DNA of 38,024 nt from Corallococcus carmarthensis (lineage in GTDB: Bacteria > Myxococcota > Myxococcia > Myxococcales > Myxococcaceae): NCBI RefSeq assembly GCF_003611695.1, contig NZ_RAWE01000078.1, positions 1 to 38,024 on the forward strand, read 5' to 3'. Shown here piece after piece: positions 1 through 7,860 of the stretch. Made by a program: the position numbers and the translations under genes. Each line of letters opens with the position of its first letter. The first letter of the stretch is position 1. A model generated the notes under the pieces. That model ran no database searches. It had not been told where the DNA came from and worked only from the letters and a program-made list of their open reading frames with translations.

Positions 1-27
1 GGGTAAGCCCGACCCCTCGGGCTACCC
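1..27 (+). terminator. Stem-loop at window edge, possible terminator
   Basis: Bases 1-12 and 17-27 form an inverted repeat with one bulged A and a CCCC loop. No T-run follows, so it is only a possible terminator of a gene lying to the left of the window. Bases 28-202 hold no gene. TTGAAG (84-89) and TAAGGT (106-111), 16 bp apart, are a weak sigma70-like match upstream of the dioxygenase. Confidence 0.35.
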
Positions 28-202
28 CACCCTCCGGAACGATGGGAATCTCAAAAATCGATAACCAGCAAGCCCTGTATGACTTGAAGTTCACCAAAAG
101 GGCTGTAAGGTAGTCGCTTCTAGAGATTTACGCGCTCACTGTTCCTCCCGACTGGGGCGCGCCTCACCCACCACGAACTGCCTGCGTCCCCCCGGAGGCA
201 CC

Positions 203-1822
203 TTGCACACGTCCACAGATTACAGCCACGCGGAAAAGCTGAAGCAGGAGCTGACTCAACCCCTGTTCAACCAGATGCTGAAGAAGTGGGTCGGCACGGG
301 CGAGCTGGACTACGAGCGCTACCTGCACACGGGTACGCTGCTGTCGCTGCAGTCGCCGGAAGGCGAGCTGGTCTCCCATGACGAGCTGATGTTCCAGATC
401 GTCCACCAGTCCCAGGAGCTGTACCTGAAGCTGGCGTCGCGGGAGATGGTGGAGGTGGTGGCGGAGATGGACCGCGACGCGCTGTGGGCGGTGGCTGCCC
501 GGCTGCCTCGGGTGCAGAAGATCCTCTCCGGCATCAGCGCGGAGATGGCCATCCTGGAGACGATGACCCCGGCCGAGTACCAGGTCATCCGCCGCAGCCT
601 GGGCAGCGGCAGCGGTCAGGAGTCGCCGGGCTACAACACGCTCCGCCACGCGGCGGACGGGCTCGAGTCCGCGATGGAGCGCATGCTGGCGCGCCGCGGG
701 CTGACGCTGTTCCAGGTCTATTCGGCTGGGGGGCCGAAGGACCTGCAGCACGTCTGCGAGCAGCTGGTGACGGTGGATGAGACGTTCCAGGGATGGCTGT
801 ACGCGCACTACCAGCTGGTGCGCCGGACGATTGGCATCGACCGTACGGTGAAGGCGCTGGACGGGCTGCCTTCGCAGGTGCTCCAGGCGCGGATGACCCT
901 GCCGCTGTTCCGCGCGCTGTGGGACGTGCGCGTGGAGCTGACCGCGGGCTGGAAGCGCGAGGGCGGCTACGCGCCGGGCGCGGACCGCACCGGTGGCGGC
1001 TGCCCGATGGCCGCGATGAACGCGATGAAGGACACGGCGGTGCACGCGCCCATGGCCCACGCGCAGGCGGCTCCGGTGGCCCACGCGCAGCACGCTCCGG
1101 CGGCGCATGTGCATCACGAGCCCATGGCCCACGCCGCGGCGGCGCATGCGGCTCACGCGTCCATGGCGCATGGGCATGAGGCGCGCGTCGGTGGCGGCTG
1201 CCCGATGCATGCGATGAACGCGCAGCACGCTCCGGCGGCGCACGCCCCGGTGGCGCATGCAGCGGCGGTTCACGCTCCGGCGGCTCACGCGCAGCATGCC
1301 CCCGTGGCGCATGCAGCGGCGGCCCACGCGCCGGTGGCCCACGCGGCCCACGCCGCGCACTCGCCGGTGGCGCATGCGGCGGCTCACGCGCCGGTGGCCC
1401 ACGCGGCCCACGCCGCGCACTCGCCGGTGGCGCATGCGGCGGCGGCACACGCCGCGCACTCGCCGGTGGCGCATGCGGCGGCGGCTCACGCGGCTCACGC
1501 GCCGCACTCGCCGGTGGCGCATGCGGCGGTGGCTCACGCGCCGGTGGCCCACGCCGCGCACTCGCCGGTGGCGCATGCGGCGGCGCCCCATGCGCAGCCT
1601 TCCCCGCCGGCGCACGTGGCCCATGCGCCGCACGCCCCGGTGGCCCACGCGCCGGTCGTCCACGCTTCCGCACCGCACACCGCGGCGGTTCCCGCGCCGG
1701 TGGCGCACGGGCCGCATGCGCCGGTGCCCCACGCTCCGACGCCTCACGGGCCGCACACGCATTCGCACGCCGCGCACGCATCGGCGTACGCCCACGCCCA
1801 GGAGCTGCGGAGCCAGCCGTGA
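203..1822 (+). CDS. Tryptophan 2,3-dioxygenase-like haem protein with long His/Ala/Pro-rich tail
   Basis: Residues 1 to about 258 resemble tryptophan 2,3-dioxygenase, which opens the indole ring of L-tryptophan to N-formylkynurenine using haem. Visible family landmarks are HDE (59-61), an HQ motif at His68 (distal His position), Arg148 in the segment after GSGQES, and WLYAH with His202 at the expected axial haem ligand position. The GTGGTSG substrate loop of canonical enzymes is not seen, so this is a divergent member. Residues from about 267 to the end are low complexity, roughly one His in four, built from PVAHA/HAAH units. Two GGGCPM motifs (Cys267, Cys333) sit in the tail. The start is TTG at 203 because GGAGG lies at 194-198 and the family N-terminus follows directly. 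It overlaps the next gene by 4 bp (GTGA). Known dioxygenases lack such a tail. The core call is fairly safe; tail function is unknown. Confidence 0.8.
   Translation: MHTSTDYSHAEKLKQELTQPLFNQMLKKWVGTGELDYERYLHTGTLLSLQSPEGELVSHDELMFQIVHQSQELYLKLASREMVEVVAEMDRDALWAVAARLPRVQKILSGISAEMAILETMTPAEYQVIRRSLGSGSGQESPGYNTLRHAADGLESAMERMLARRGLTLFQVYSAGGPKDLQHVCEQLVTVDETFQGWLYAHYQLVRRTIGIDRTVKALDGLPSQVLQARMTLPLFRALWDVRVELTAGWKREGGYAPGADRTGGGCPMAAMNAMKDTAVHAPMAHAQAAPVAHAQHAPAAHVHHEPMAHAAAAHAAHASMAHGHEARVGGGCPMHAMNAQHAPAAHAPVAHAAAVHAPAAHAQHAPVAHAAAAHAPVAHAAHAAHSPVAHAAAHAPVAHAAHAAHSPVAHAAAAHAAHSPVAHAAAAHAAHAPHSPVAHAAVAHAPVAHAAHSPVAHAAAPHAQPSPPAHVAHAPHAPVAHAPVVHASAPHTAAVPAPVAHGPHAPVPHAPTPHGPHTHSHAAHASAYAHAQELRSQP
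1321..1440 (+). repeat. 60-bp tandem duplication inside the dioxygenase tail
   Basis: Bases 1321-1380 and 1381-1440 are identical except for one C/T difference at 1324/1384. The unit encodes 20 residues of the HAPVAHAAHAAHSPVAHA type. Shorter, less exact copies of the same theme fill roughly 1036-1800. The near-identity points to a recent in-frame duplication. Confidence 0.9.
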
Positions 1823-2964
1823 CCTTGGCGGCACTCCCGGGAGCCCTGCGCGCGGAGTACCCGCTGCTCCAGACCTGCACGTACCTCAACAGCAACTCCA
1901 CCGGGGCGCTGCCCCGGGCGGCCGAGGGCGTGCTGGCGCAGTACTGGAACACGATGCGCGCGTGGCGCGATGACACCTGGGACACTTGGCTGTCCCAGAT
2001 GCAGGCGTACGCGGACGGCGTGGCGGGCCTCATCGGCGCGCCCGCCGGTTCCGTGGCGCTGGACACGAACCTGAGCGCGCACCTGTCGCGCCTGGCCTCG
2101 TGCCTGGAGTTCACCGGAGAGCGCCGCCGCGTCGTCATCACCGACCTGGAGTTCCCCACGGTGCCCTTCATCTGGAAGGGCTTCGCGCGCTACGGGGCGG
2201 AGCTGGTCGTCGTCCCGTCGAAGGACGGCCGCGTGGACGAAGCCGCGCTGGAAGCGGCCATCGACACACGCACGCGCATCGTCTGCGTCGCCCACGGCGC
2301 CTTCGCCACCGGCGCGGTGCTGGACGTCGCACGCATCGCGAAGGCGGCACACGCGGCCGGGGCGCTCATCGCCACGGACGCGTATCAGACGGTGGGCACC
2401 GTCCCCATCGACGTGCGCGCGCTGGACGTGGACTTCCTCATGGGCGGCGCGCACAAGTGGCTGGGCGGCTCCGAGGCGGCCTTCATGTACGTGCGTCCGG
2501 ACCTGCTCCCCTCGCTGCGGCCCGCCGCCACAGGGTGGCTGGCCGGCGCGTCCCCGCTCGGCTTCCAGCAGACGACGGACTACGCCCCGGATGCCCGCCG
2601 CCTGATGGGGGGCACGCCCGCGCCCCTGATGGTGCTGCTGTCCCGTCCGGGCCTGGAGCTGCTCAAGGGCGTGGGCATCCACGCCGTGCGCGAGCACTCG
2701 TTGGCGCTCACCCACAGGCTGATGGCCCGCGCGGATGAGGCGGGCCTGCGCGTGGTGACCCCGCGCGAGCCGCACCAGCGCGGCGGCGTGGTGGCGATGA
2801 GCTTCCCGGGCGACGCCCAGGTGACAGCGCGGCTGGTGGCGCGCGGCTTCATCTGCAGCCACCGGGGCTTCCTGCGCGCGGCGCCGCACTTCTACAACTC
2901 GCGGGAAGAGGTGGACGCCTTCATGGACGCGCTCATCGAAGAGCAGCGCAAGGAAGCCGCATGA
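1819..2964 (+). CDS. Class V PLP aminotransferase fold, kynureninase-like
   Basis: This 381-residue protein belongs to the class V aminotransferase/kynureninase fold. The PLP lysine is Lys213 in GGAHKWLGG, and Asp187 in the ATDAYQ segment should contact the pyridine nitrogen. The C-terminal stretch RGFLRAAPHFYN is reminiscent of the kynureninase ending that holds substrate. With a tryptophan dioxygenase directly upstream, the natural inference is hydrolysis of (formyl)kynurenine or a substituted kynurenine to an anthranilate and alanine. Cysteine desulfurase or isopenicillin epimerase-like members of the same fold are alternatives. It starts with GTG at 1819 overlapping the upstream stop, and its own stop overlaps the next ATG, so the three genes should be translationally coupled. 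No kynurenine formamidase or 3-monooxygenase gene is visible in the window. Confidence 0.75.
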   Translation: MTLAALPGALRAEYPLLQTCTYLNSNSTGALPRAAEGVLAQYWNTMRAWRDDTWDTWLSQMQAYADGVAGLIGAPAGSVALDTNLSAHLSRLASCLEFTGERRRVVITDLEFPTVPFIWKGFARYGAELVVVPSKDGRVDEAALEAAIDTRTRIVCVAHGAFATGAVLDVARIAKAAHAAGALIATDAYQTVGTVPIDVRALDVDFLMGGAHKWLGGSEAAFMYVRPDLLPSLRPAATGWLAGASPLGFQQTTDYAPDARRLMGGTPAPLMVLLSRPGLELLKGVGIHAVREHSLALTHRLMARADEAGLRVVTPREPHQRGGVVAMSFPGDAQVTARLVARGFICSHRGFLRAAPHFYNSREEVDAFMDALIEEQRKEAA

Positions 2965-4004
2965 GCCAGATGCCTCCCTTCACGCGCGAGGCCCCGTCGC
3001 CCCGCGCGCTCTTGCACCTGCTGTTCAACGGCGCCCGCGCGCTGGACGTCGTGGAGACGGCCCTCAACCTGGGCCTGCTGGACGCGCTGGAGCCCGGCCC
3101 GGTGACGCTGGGCGAGCTGGCCACGAAGCACGGCTTGGTCCCCAAGCGGCTCTACAAGTTCCTCGACTGCCTGGAGAGCCTGGGGCTCGTGCAGCGCGAG
3201 CAGACCAGCGACGCGCTGGAGGCGGCTCGCTACCGGGGCGTGCCCGGCCTGCGCGCGGCGGCGGAGGCCGTGCTGGGCGCGAACTCGCTGGAGCGCGATC
3301 GCGAGAAGTACGACTGGAAGGCCCTGCACGGCCGCATGCCGGAGACCCTGCGCGGCCAGCACTCCATGTCCGCCACGTCGTTCGACTGGCCTCCGCGCAC
3401 GCCCGAACAGGTGGAGGGCTTCGAGGCCAGCATGGCCGCGGGCCTGGGCCCCATCCTGGAGACGTTCCGCACGCACGCGGGCACCCTGTGGCCTTCCGAG
3501 GCCCGGCTGCTCGACGTGGGCGGCGGGGACGGCACGCTCGCGGAGCACCTGCTGCGTCAGCACCCGTCGCTCTCCGTGGATGTCTACAACCTGCCCGCCA
3601 CCGAGCCGCTCGTCGCGCGCACGCGCGAGCGCGCGGGCCTGTCCGACAAGCGGATGGGGTTCGTGGGCGGTGACTTCCTGCAGGAGCCCCTGCCCCGGGG
3701 CTACGACGCGCTGTCGTTCGTGCGCGTGCTGCATGACTGGCCCGCGGAGGTGGCGCGGTCGCTGATGCAGGCCGCCTTCACCGCCCTGCCCTCCGGCGGC
3801 CACGTGCTCATCTGCGAGGAGTTCCGCACCCCGGAGCGGCTGGCGGCCCAGTTCTTCTGGTCCTACTTCCTCATCGGCGTGGACACGTGCGTGAGCCGGT
3901 TGCGCGAGGTGGAGTTCTACCTGGAGGCACTCACCGCCGCGGGCTTCACGCACGCGCAGGTGCTCCCCGGCCCCTTCGAGCTCGTGGTGGCCACGAAGCC
4001 CTGA
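2961..4004 (+). CDS. SAM-dependent methyltransferase of the O-methyltransferase (Methyltransf_2) type
   Basis: The protein has 347 residues. An N-terminal winged-helix dimerisation region (about 12-90) is followed by a Rossmann methyltransferase domain. Motif I is LLDVGGGDG (183-191), and FVRVLHDW (253-260) carries the His-Asp pair typical of small-molecule O-methyltransferases. Relatives with this layout methylate the oxygen of phenolic secondary metabolites. Some, such as the SibL, SfmM2 and SacF group, C-methylate hydroxykynurenine or tyrosine rings. Its place as third gene of the dioxygenase/kynureninase operon (ATGA overlap at 2961) suggests an aromatic kynurenine- or anthranilate-type substrate. 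Which atom is methylated cannot be read from the sequence. Confidence 0.8.
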   Translation: MSQMPPFTREAPSPRALLHLLFNGARALDVVETALNLGLLDALEPGPVTLGELATKHGLVPKRLYKFLDCLESLGLVQREQTSDALEAARYRGVPGLRAAAEAVLGANSLERDREKYDWKALHGRMPETLRGQHSMSATSFDWPPRTPEQVEGFEASMAAGLGPILETFRTHAGTLWPSEARLLDVGGGDGTLAEHLLRQHPSLSVDVYNLPATEPLVARTRERAGLSDKRMGFVGGDFLQEPLPRGYDALSFVRVLHDWPAEVARSLMQAAFTALPSGGHVLICEEFRTPERLAAQFFWSYFLIGVDTCVSRLREVEFYLEALTAAGFTHAQVLPGPFELVVATKP

Positions 4005-4204
4005 AGTCCCCACCCGTCTCCCCACCTTTCAGGGGAGGCCCGGGAAGCAGGGCGCCCACCCCCGGGCGTCCTCCCCGGCACTGGCGGTCCTGTCCTACGC
4101 TGGACACCCGGCACCTTCTGGCAGGTCTCAGCGGGAGGGCCGGTGCTCAACTTGTGTCTCAGCCAGACGCTGTAACCAGCCAAACGCAGACGGGAGGAGC
4201 CTGT

Positions 4205-4993
4205 ATGACAGGTCCCCGGTCACGAACGGGGTTGAAGGCGGTAGGGCAGGACCACGGGTGGGAAGAAGCGCGGGAGTCGCAAGCGCAGCGTGGTGGCAGA
4301 CCGGCGCGCACGCATCTGGAGCGCGAGGTGATGGTGCCGGTCGATGACGCCGTCCTCGTCCGGGGACGGCTGGCGGTGCCCGCGGGGGCCCGGGGCGTGG
4401 TGGTGCTGGCGCGCGGCAGCGACAGCAGCCTCCAGAGTCCAAGGCTCGCGCAGACCTCGCGCCTGTTCCAGGCGATGGGGCTGGGCACCCTGCTGATGGA
4501 CCTGCTGACCAGCGAGGAGATGGAGGAGCGCCGCACGCGGCAACTGCGCTTCAACGTGGGCCTGCTGGGCATGCGCATGGCGGGCGCGGCCCGGTGGCTC
4601 CAGCGCGAAGGGCCCACCCAGGGCCTGCGCGTGGGCTACTTCGGCGCGCACACCGGCGCGGGCGCGGCGCTGTCGGCCGCGGCCTTCCGGCCCGACCAAG
4701 TGGAGGCCGTCGTGTCGCGGGGCGGCCGCCCGGACCTGGCCGGGGCGGTGCTGCCCAAGGTGCGGGCACCCACCCTGCTGCTGGTGGGCGGCGCGGACAC
4801 GCTGGGCCTGGACATCAACCGCCGGGCCTACGAAGCGCTCCGCGCCGACAAGCGCATGGACATCATCCCGGGCGCCACCCACCACTTCCAGGAGGACTCG
4901 GAGCTGGAGCAGGTGGCGGAGCTCGCCGGTGAGTGGTTCCTCCAGCACCTGGGCGGCCCCCGGGACGCCGCGGAGGAGACCGCGGCGCCCTGA
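4205..4993 (+). CDS. Alpha/beta-hydrolase (dienelactone hydrolase-like) lacking its nucleophile
   Basis: The protein has 262 residues and starts at ATG 4205, with GGGAGGAG at 4192-4199 as a good ribosome binding site. From about residue 40 it aligns along its whole length with the hydrolase at 16748-17449, sharing motifs such as TLLMDLLT, SRGGRPDLAG and LPxVRAPTLL. The intact paralogue has G-S-S-T-G at the nucleophile elbow; here the sequence is G-A-H-T-G, with His149 in place of Ser. The oxyanion-side HGSGSS motif of the paralogue reads RGSDSS here. The acid (Asp198) and His226 positions are kept. This protein also has a 40-residue hydrophilic N-terminal extension. It is therefore probably a pseudoenzyme or binding protein. 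It lies 200 bp after the methyltransferase in the same direction; the gap holds no gene. Confidence 0.8.
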   Translation: MTGPRSRTGLKAVGQDHGWEEARESQAQRGGRPARTHLEREVMVPVDDAVLVRGRLAVPAGARGVVVLARGSDSSLQSPRLAQTSRLFQAMGLGTLLMDLLTSEEMEERRTRQLRFNVGLLGMRMAGAARWLQREGPTQGLRVGYFGAHTGAGAALSAAAFRPDQVEAVVSRGGRPDLAGAVLPKVRAPTLLLVGGADTLGLDINRRAYEALRADKRMDIIPGATHHFQEDSELEQVAELAGEWFLQHLGGPRDAAEETAAP

Positions 4994-5003
4994 AGACAGG
5001 GCC

Positions 5004-5693
5004 TCAGGCCAGCACGGGACGGGCCACGCCCAGCTCGCACGCCATCACCGCGAGCTGGGCGCGGTTCTCCGGCCCCAGCTTGCGGTAGATGCTCGTGAGG
5101 TGGGCCTTCACCGTCCGTTCGGTGATGCCCAGGTGCGCGGCGATCTTCAGGTTGTCCGCGCCGGCCGCCACGTAGCCCAGCACCTCGCGCTCACGCAGCG
5201 TGAGCCGCGACAGCGCGGAGACCGGCATGTGGAGGTCATCCAGGTGGAGGGTGCTGGCGTGGAGCATGTCCATGGGCAGCAGCCGCTCGCCCCGGGCCAC
5301 GCGGCCCACGGCGCGCACCACGTCATCACAGCCCACGTTCAGCTTGCACAGGTAGCCCGCCGCCCCCGCCTGGAAGCAGCGCTCCACCACGTCCGGCTCC
5401 CGGTGGCCGGACAGCACCAGCGCGCGCACCTGCGGATGGAAGTCATGCAGATACTTCAGCGCGTTCAACCCATCCTCCGCGCCCTCGCGGCCCACGTGCT
5501 CCAGCCGCAGATCCACCACCGCCACGTCGGGCGCGGCCGCGCGCACGTTGGACAGGAACGCGCCCGTCTCCGCGCACCGGGCCACCACCTTCATTCCCGC
5601 GCCTTCGAGCATGGCCACCAGGCTCTCTCGGAACACTTGCTGATCTTCCAGCAACGCCACACGGATCTCGCGGCCCGTTGAGGTCAGCTCCAT
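5004..5693 (-). CDS. NarL/LuxR-type response regulator
   Basis: An N-terminal receiver domain is followed by a LuxR-type helix-turn-helix. Counting from ATG 5693, the acidic pocket is at LLEDQ, the phospho-acceptor is about Asp61 in VVDLRLEH, the switch residue is Ser in LVLSGH, and the conserved Lys lies in YLCK (about 117). The HTH spans roughly 162-222 with LTLREREVL and TERTVKAHLTSIYRKLG. It should bind DNA after phosphorylation by a partner kinase; none is fused. ATG 5693 is preferred because AAGGG sits 8 bases upstream; GTG at 5702 is an alternative. It converges on the hydrolase with 10 bp between stops. It is divergent from the CheR-PAS/kinase pair, whose kinase is the nearest candidate partner. 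Confidence 0.92.
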   Translation of the reverse strand: MELTSTGREIRVALLEDQQVFRESLVAMLEGAGMKVVARCAETGAFLSNVRAAAPDVAVVDLRLEHVGREGAEDGLNALKYLHDFHPQVRALVLSGHREPDVVERCFQAGAAGYLCKLNVGCDDVVRAVGRVARGERLLPMDMLHASTLHLDDLHMPVSALSRLTLREREVLGYVAAGADNLKIAAHLGITERTVKAHLTSIYRKLGPENRAQLAVMACELGVARPVLA

Positions 5694-5925
5694 GGATGAC
5701 ACCCTTGCCTTCCCATCGTTTGGTCATCACCCCCTGGGAAGGGACATCCACGCTACGCCATCCCGCCGCCCCCTGTGAAACCACTCCCTGTATCCATGCG
5801 ACAGAGGAGGAGCGCAGCGAACGTTTCGTCGTCGGAGACCCAGACGAGGAGTATGCCCGACACTGCTCGCACGCGAGGAGACTGCGGGTCTTGCCCGGTT
5901 GAAAACGCTGGGCTACTTCCTCGAC
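5694..5925. promoter_or_regulatory. Divergent promoter region between regulator and CheR-PAS gene
   Basis: About 230 bp separate the two divergently transcribed genes, so promoters for both must lie here. GC content drops slightly (for example around 5700-5730). I see no convincing sigma70 or sigma54 box and no clear operator. Confidence 0.4.
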
Positions 5926-7860
5926 ATGGCGACCAAGCCCCCCCGCGACAGCGAGCTCGAAGCCATCCTGGAGAAGGTGCGGCAGGTCCGGAACTTCGAC
6001 TTCCGCAACTACAAGCGAGCCACGCTGCAACGGCGCATCGAGCGGCGGATGCAGGCCACGCGTTGTCGCAGCCGGGCGGCCTACCTGGCGCTGTTGGAGC
6101 GGGACCCCGGCGAGGTGAGCACGCTGGTCTCGTCCATGCTCATCAAGCTGACGAGCTTCTTCCGGGACCGCGAGGTCTGGCAGGCGTTGGAGCAGAGCGT
6201 CGCGGAGCTCGTCCGCCATCGGCCGGACAAGGAGCTGCGCATCTGGAGCGCCGGCTGCGCCACCGGCGAGGAGGCGTATTCGCTGGCCATCATCGCGGCG
6301 GAGGCGCTGGGCCCGGGCTATCCCGGCGTGGAGCTGAAGGTGTTCGGCACCGACGTGGACGAGGACGCCATCGCCACCGCGCGCCGGGGCATCTACACGC
6401 CGGAGCAGTTGGAGAACGTCTCCCCGGAGCGGCTGGCGCGCTTCTTCGTCCGCACGGGCAACAACTACACGGTGCGCAAGGAGATCCGCCGCGCGGTCGT
6501 GTTCGGCGTGAACAACCTGGTGTCGGACGCACCGGTGTCGCGCATCGACCTCATCCTGTGCCGCAACGTCTTCATCTACCTGGACTCCGACCTGCAGAAG
6601 CGGGTGCTGGCGCGCTTCCAGTTCGCGCTGCGCCGGAGTGGCCTGATGGTGCTGGGGCGCTCGGAGCTCATCCCCTTCGCGGCCCGGCTCTTCCGCCCCA
6701 TCGACCTGGCCCGGCGCATCTACCGCAAGGACGGCCATTCGGAGGTGACCAGCACGACGCAGGACCGGCTGCCCCCGGAGCCGGTGTCCCTGCCGCGCCT
6801 CCTCGAACCCAGCGCGGACTTCGAGCGCACCTTCCTGCGCAACCTCCTGGACTCGCATCCCTGTCCGCACATCGCGACGGACAACGACGGCACGGTGACG
6901 CTCTGGAGCCGCGCGGCGGCCCGGATGTGGAACCGCAACGAGGGCGAGGTGCTGGGCAAGAAGCTGTCCGCGCTGGGCCTGGTGGGCCTCAGCGGCGACC
7001 TGCTCATCGAACAGAGCCAGCGCGTGCGCACCGGCAGCTCCGAGCGGGAGGTGTCCGACGGAACGATGGAAATCGCCAACGGGGAGCCCATGGCCCTGCG
7101 CACCCAGGTGGTGCCCATGCGCGATCCCCACGGTGAGCGCCAGGGCCTGCTGTACATCATCCACGACACCACCCACCTGCGCGGCGTGGAGCAGGCCCTG
7201 CGCGCGTTGCAGGAGGAGCTGCAGGCCATCAACCTGCGGATGCAGTCCTCCACGGAGGAGCTGCGCGCCTCCAACGAGGAGCTGGAGACGACCAACGAGG
7301 AGCTCCAGTCCGCGAACGAGGAGCTGCAGACGACGAACGAGGAGCTGCAGTCCACCAACGAGGAACTGGAGACGACCAACGAGGAGCTCCAGTCCGCCAA
7401 CTCGGAGCTGGACGCCACCAACCGCGAGCTGGCGCACCGCACGCTGGAGATGGACGCGCTCACCTTCTGCCAGCGCACCATCATCCGCTCGCTGTCCGCC
7501 GCGGTGCTGGTGCTGGACGAAGACGGCCGCGTCACCACCTGGAACCTGGCCGCGGAGCGGCTCCTGGGCCTCACCGAGCGCGAGACGATGGGTCAGCTGC
7601 TGTGGTCCCTGCACGTGCCCGCGCTGAAGCGCGCGCTGGTGCTCAAGCTGCGCCGCAATCTGCAGGAGAAGCGCTCCCTGCGGCTGGACGGCATTCCCTA
7701 CCAGCTGCCGCACGGAGGCAAGGGCAGCGCCACGCTGGTGGCCACGCCGCTCGTCAGCGACACGCAGGTGCTGGGCTCCATCATCCTCTTCGAGGACACC
7801 ACCCGGGCCACCGCCCTGCAGGAAGAGAACCGGAGTCTGCAGGAGAAGCTCAGGGCATGA
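5926..7860 (+). CDS. CheR-type methyltransferase fused to PAS domains through a long coiled coil
   Basis: The protein has 644 residues from ATG 5926. A CheR N-terminal helical domain (about 8-75) leads into a CheR SAM-methyltransferase domain (about 76-270) with WSAGCATGEEAY (107-118), FGTDVDEDAI (140-149) and CRNVFIYLD (212-220). A PAS domain (about 300-425), a coiled coil of NEELxxT heptads (about 430-505) and a second PAS (about 515-635) follow. This is the CheR half of the familiar CheB-CheR-PAS hybrid; the CheB module is encoded separately at 9125-10192. It probably methylates glutamates of a receptor or partner in response to a signal sensed by the PAS domains. The stop overlaps the start of the downstream kinase (ATGA). 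Start is uncertain: TTG at 5899 would add nine residues and neither start has a strong ribosome site. Confidence 0.9.
   Translation: MATKPPRDSELEAILEKVRQVRNFDFRNYKRATLQRRIERRMQATRCRSRAAYLALLERDPGEVSTLVSSMLIKLTSFFRDREVWQALEQSVAELVRHRPDKELRIWSAGCATGEEAYSLAIIAAEALGPGYPGVELKVFGTDVDEDAIATARRGIYTPEQLENVSPERLARFFVRTGNNYTVRKEIRRAVVFGVNNLVSDAPVSRIDLILCRNVFIYLDSDLQKRVLARFQFALRRSGLMVLGRSELIPFAARLFRPIDLARRIYRKDGHSEVTSTTQDRLPPEPVSLPRLLEPSADFERTFLRNLLDSHPCPHIATDNDGTVTLWSRAAARMWNRNEGEVLGKKLSALGLVGLSGDLLIEQSQRVRTGSSEREVSDGTMEIANGEPMALRTQVVPMRDPHGERQGLLYIIHDTTHLRGVEQALRALQEELQAINLRMQSSTEELRASNEELETTNEELQSANEELQTTNEELQSTNEELETTNEELQSANSELDATNRELAHRTLEMDALTFCQRTIIRSLSAAVLVLDEDGRVTTWNLAAERLLGLTERETMGQLLWSLHVPALKRALVLKLRRNLQEKRSLRLDGIPYQLPHGGKGSATLVATPLVSDTQVLGSIILFEDTTRATALQEENRSLQEKLRA
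7250..7440 (+). repeat. 21-bp periodic repeat encoding coiled-coil heptads
   Basis: About eight consecutive 21-bp units encode heptads of the form (S/T)(T/A)NEEL(E/Q). A longer block beginning GACGACCAACGAGGAGCTCC recurs exactly 84 bp (four units) apart at 7287 and 7371. The regular pattern predicts a continuous coiled coil linking the two PAS domains. Confidence 0.85.

Noticed and set aside
1036-1800. Regular repeats that could suggest a CRISPR array
   Set aside because: The repeats are in frame with a coding sequence, have no unique spacers of constant length, and no cas genes are present.
164-1834. Long Arg-rich minus-strand open frame opposite the dioxygenase
   Set aside because: It mirrors the repetitive GC-rich tail codons; the product is monotonous Arg/His/Val and the sense frame has family motifs.
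4205-4993. The hydrolase as a missing kynurenine formamidase for the upstream operon
   Set aside because: It lies 200 bp away, its nucleophile Ser is replaced by His, and its paralogue is associated with a phosphoribosyltransferase instead.
5443-7713. 756-codon open frame on the minus strand opposite the CheR-PAS gene
   Set aside because: No recognisable domain; it exists because of GC-rich third positions of the sense gene, which has clear CheR and PAS motifs.
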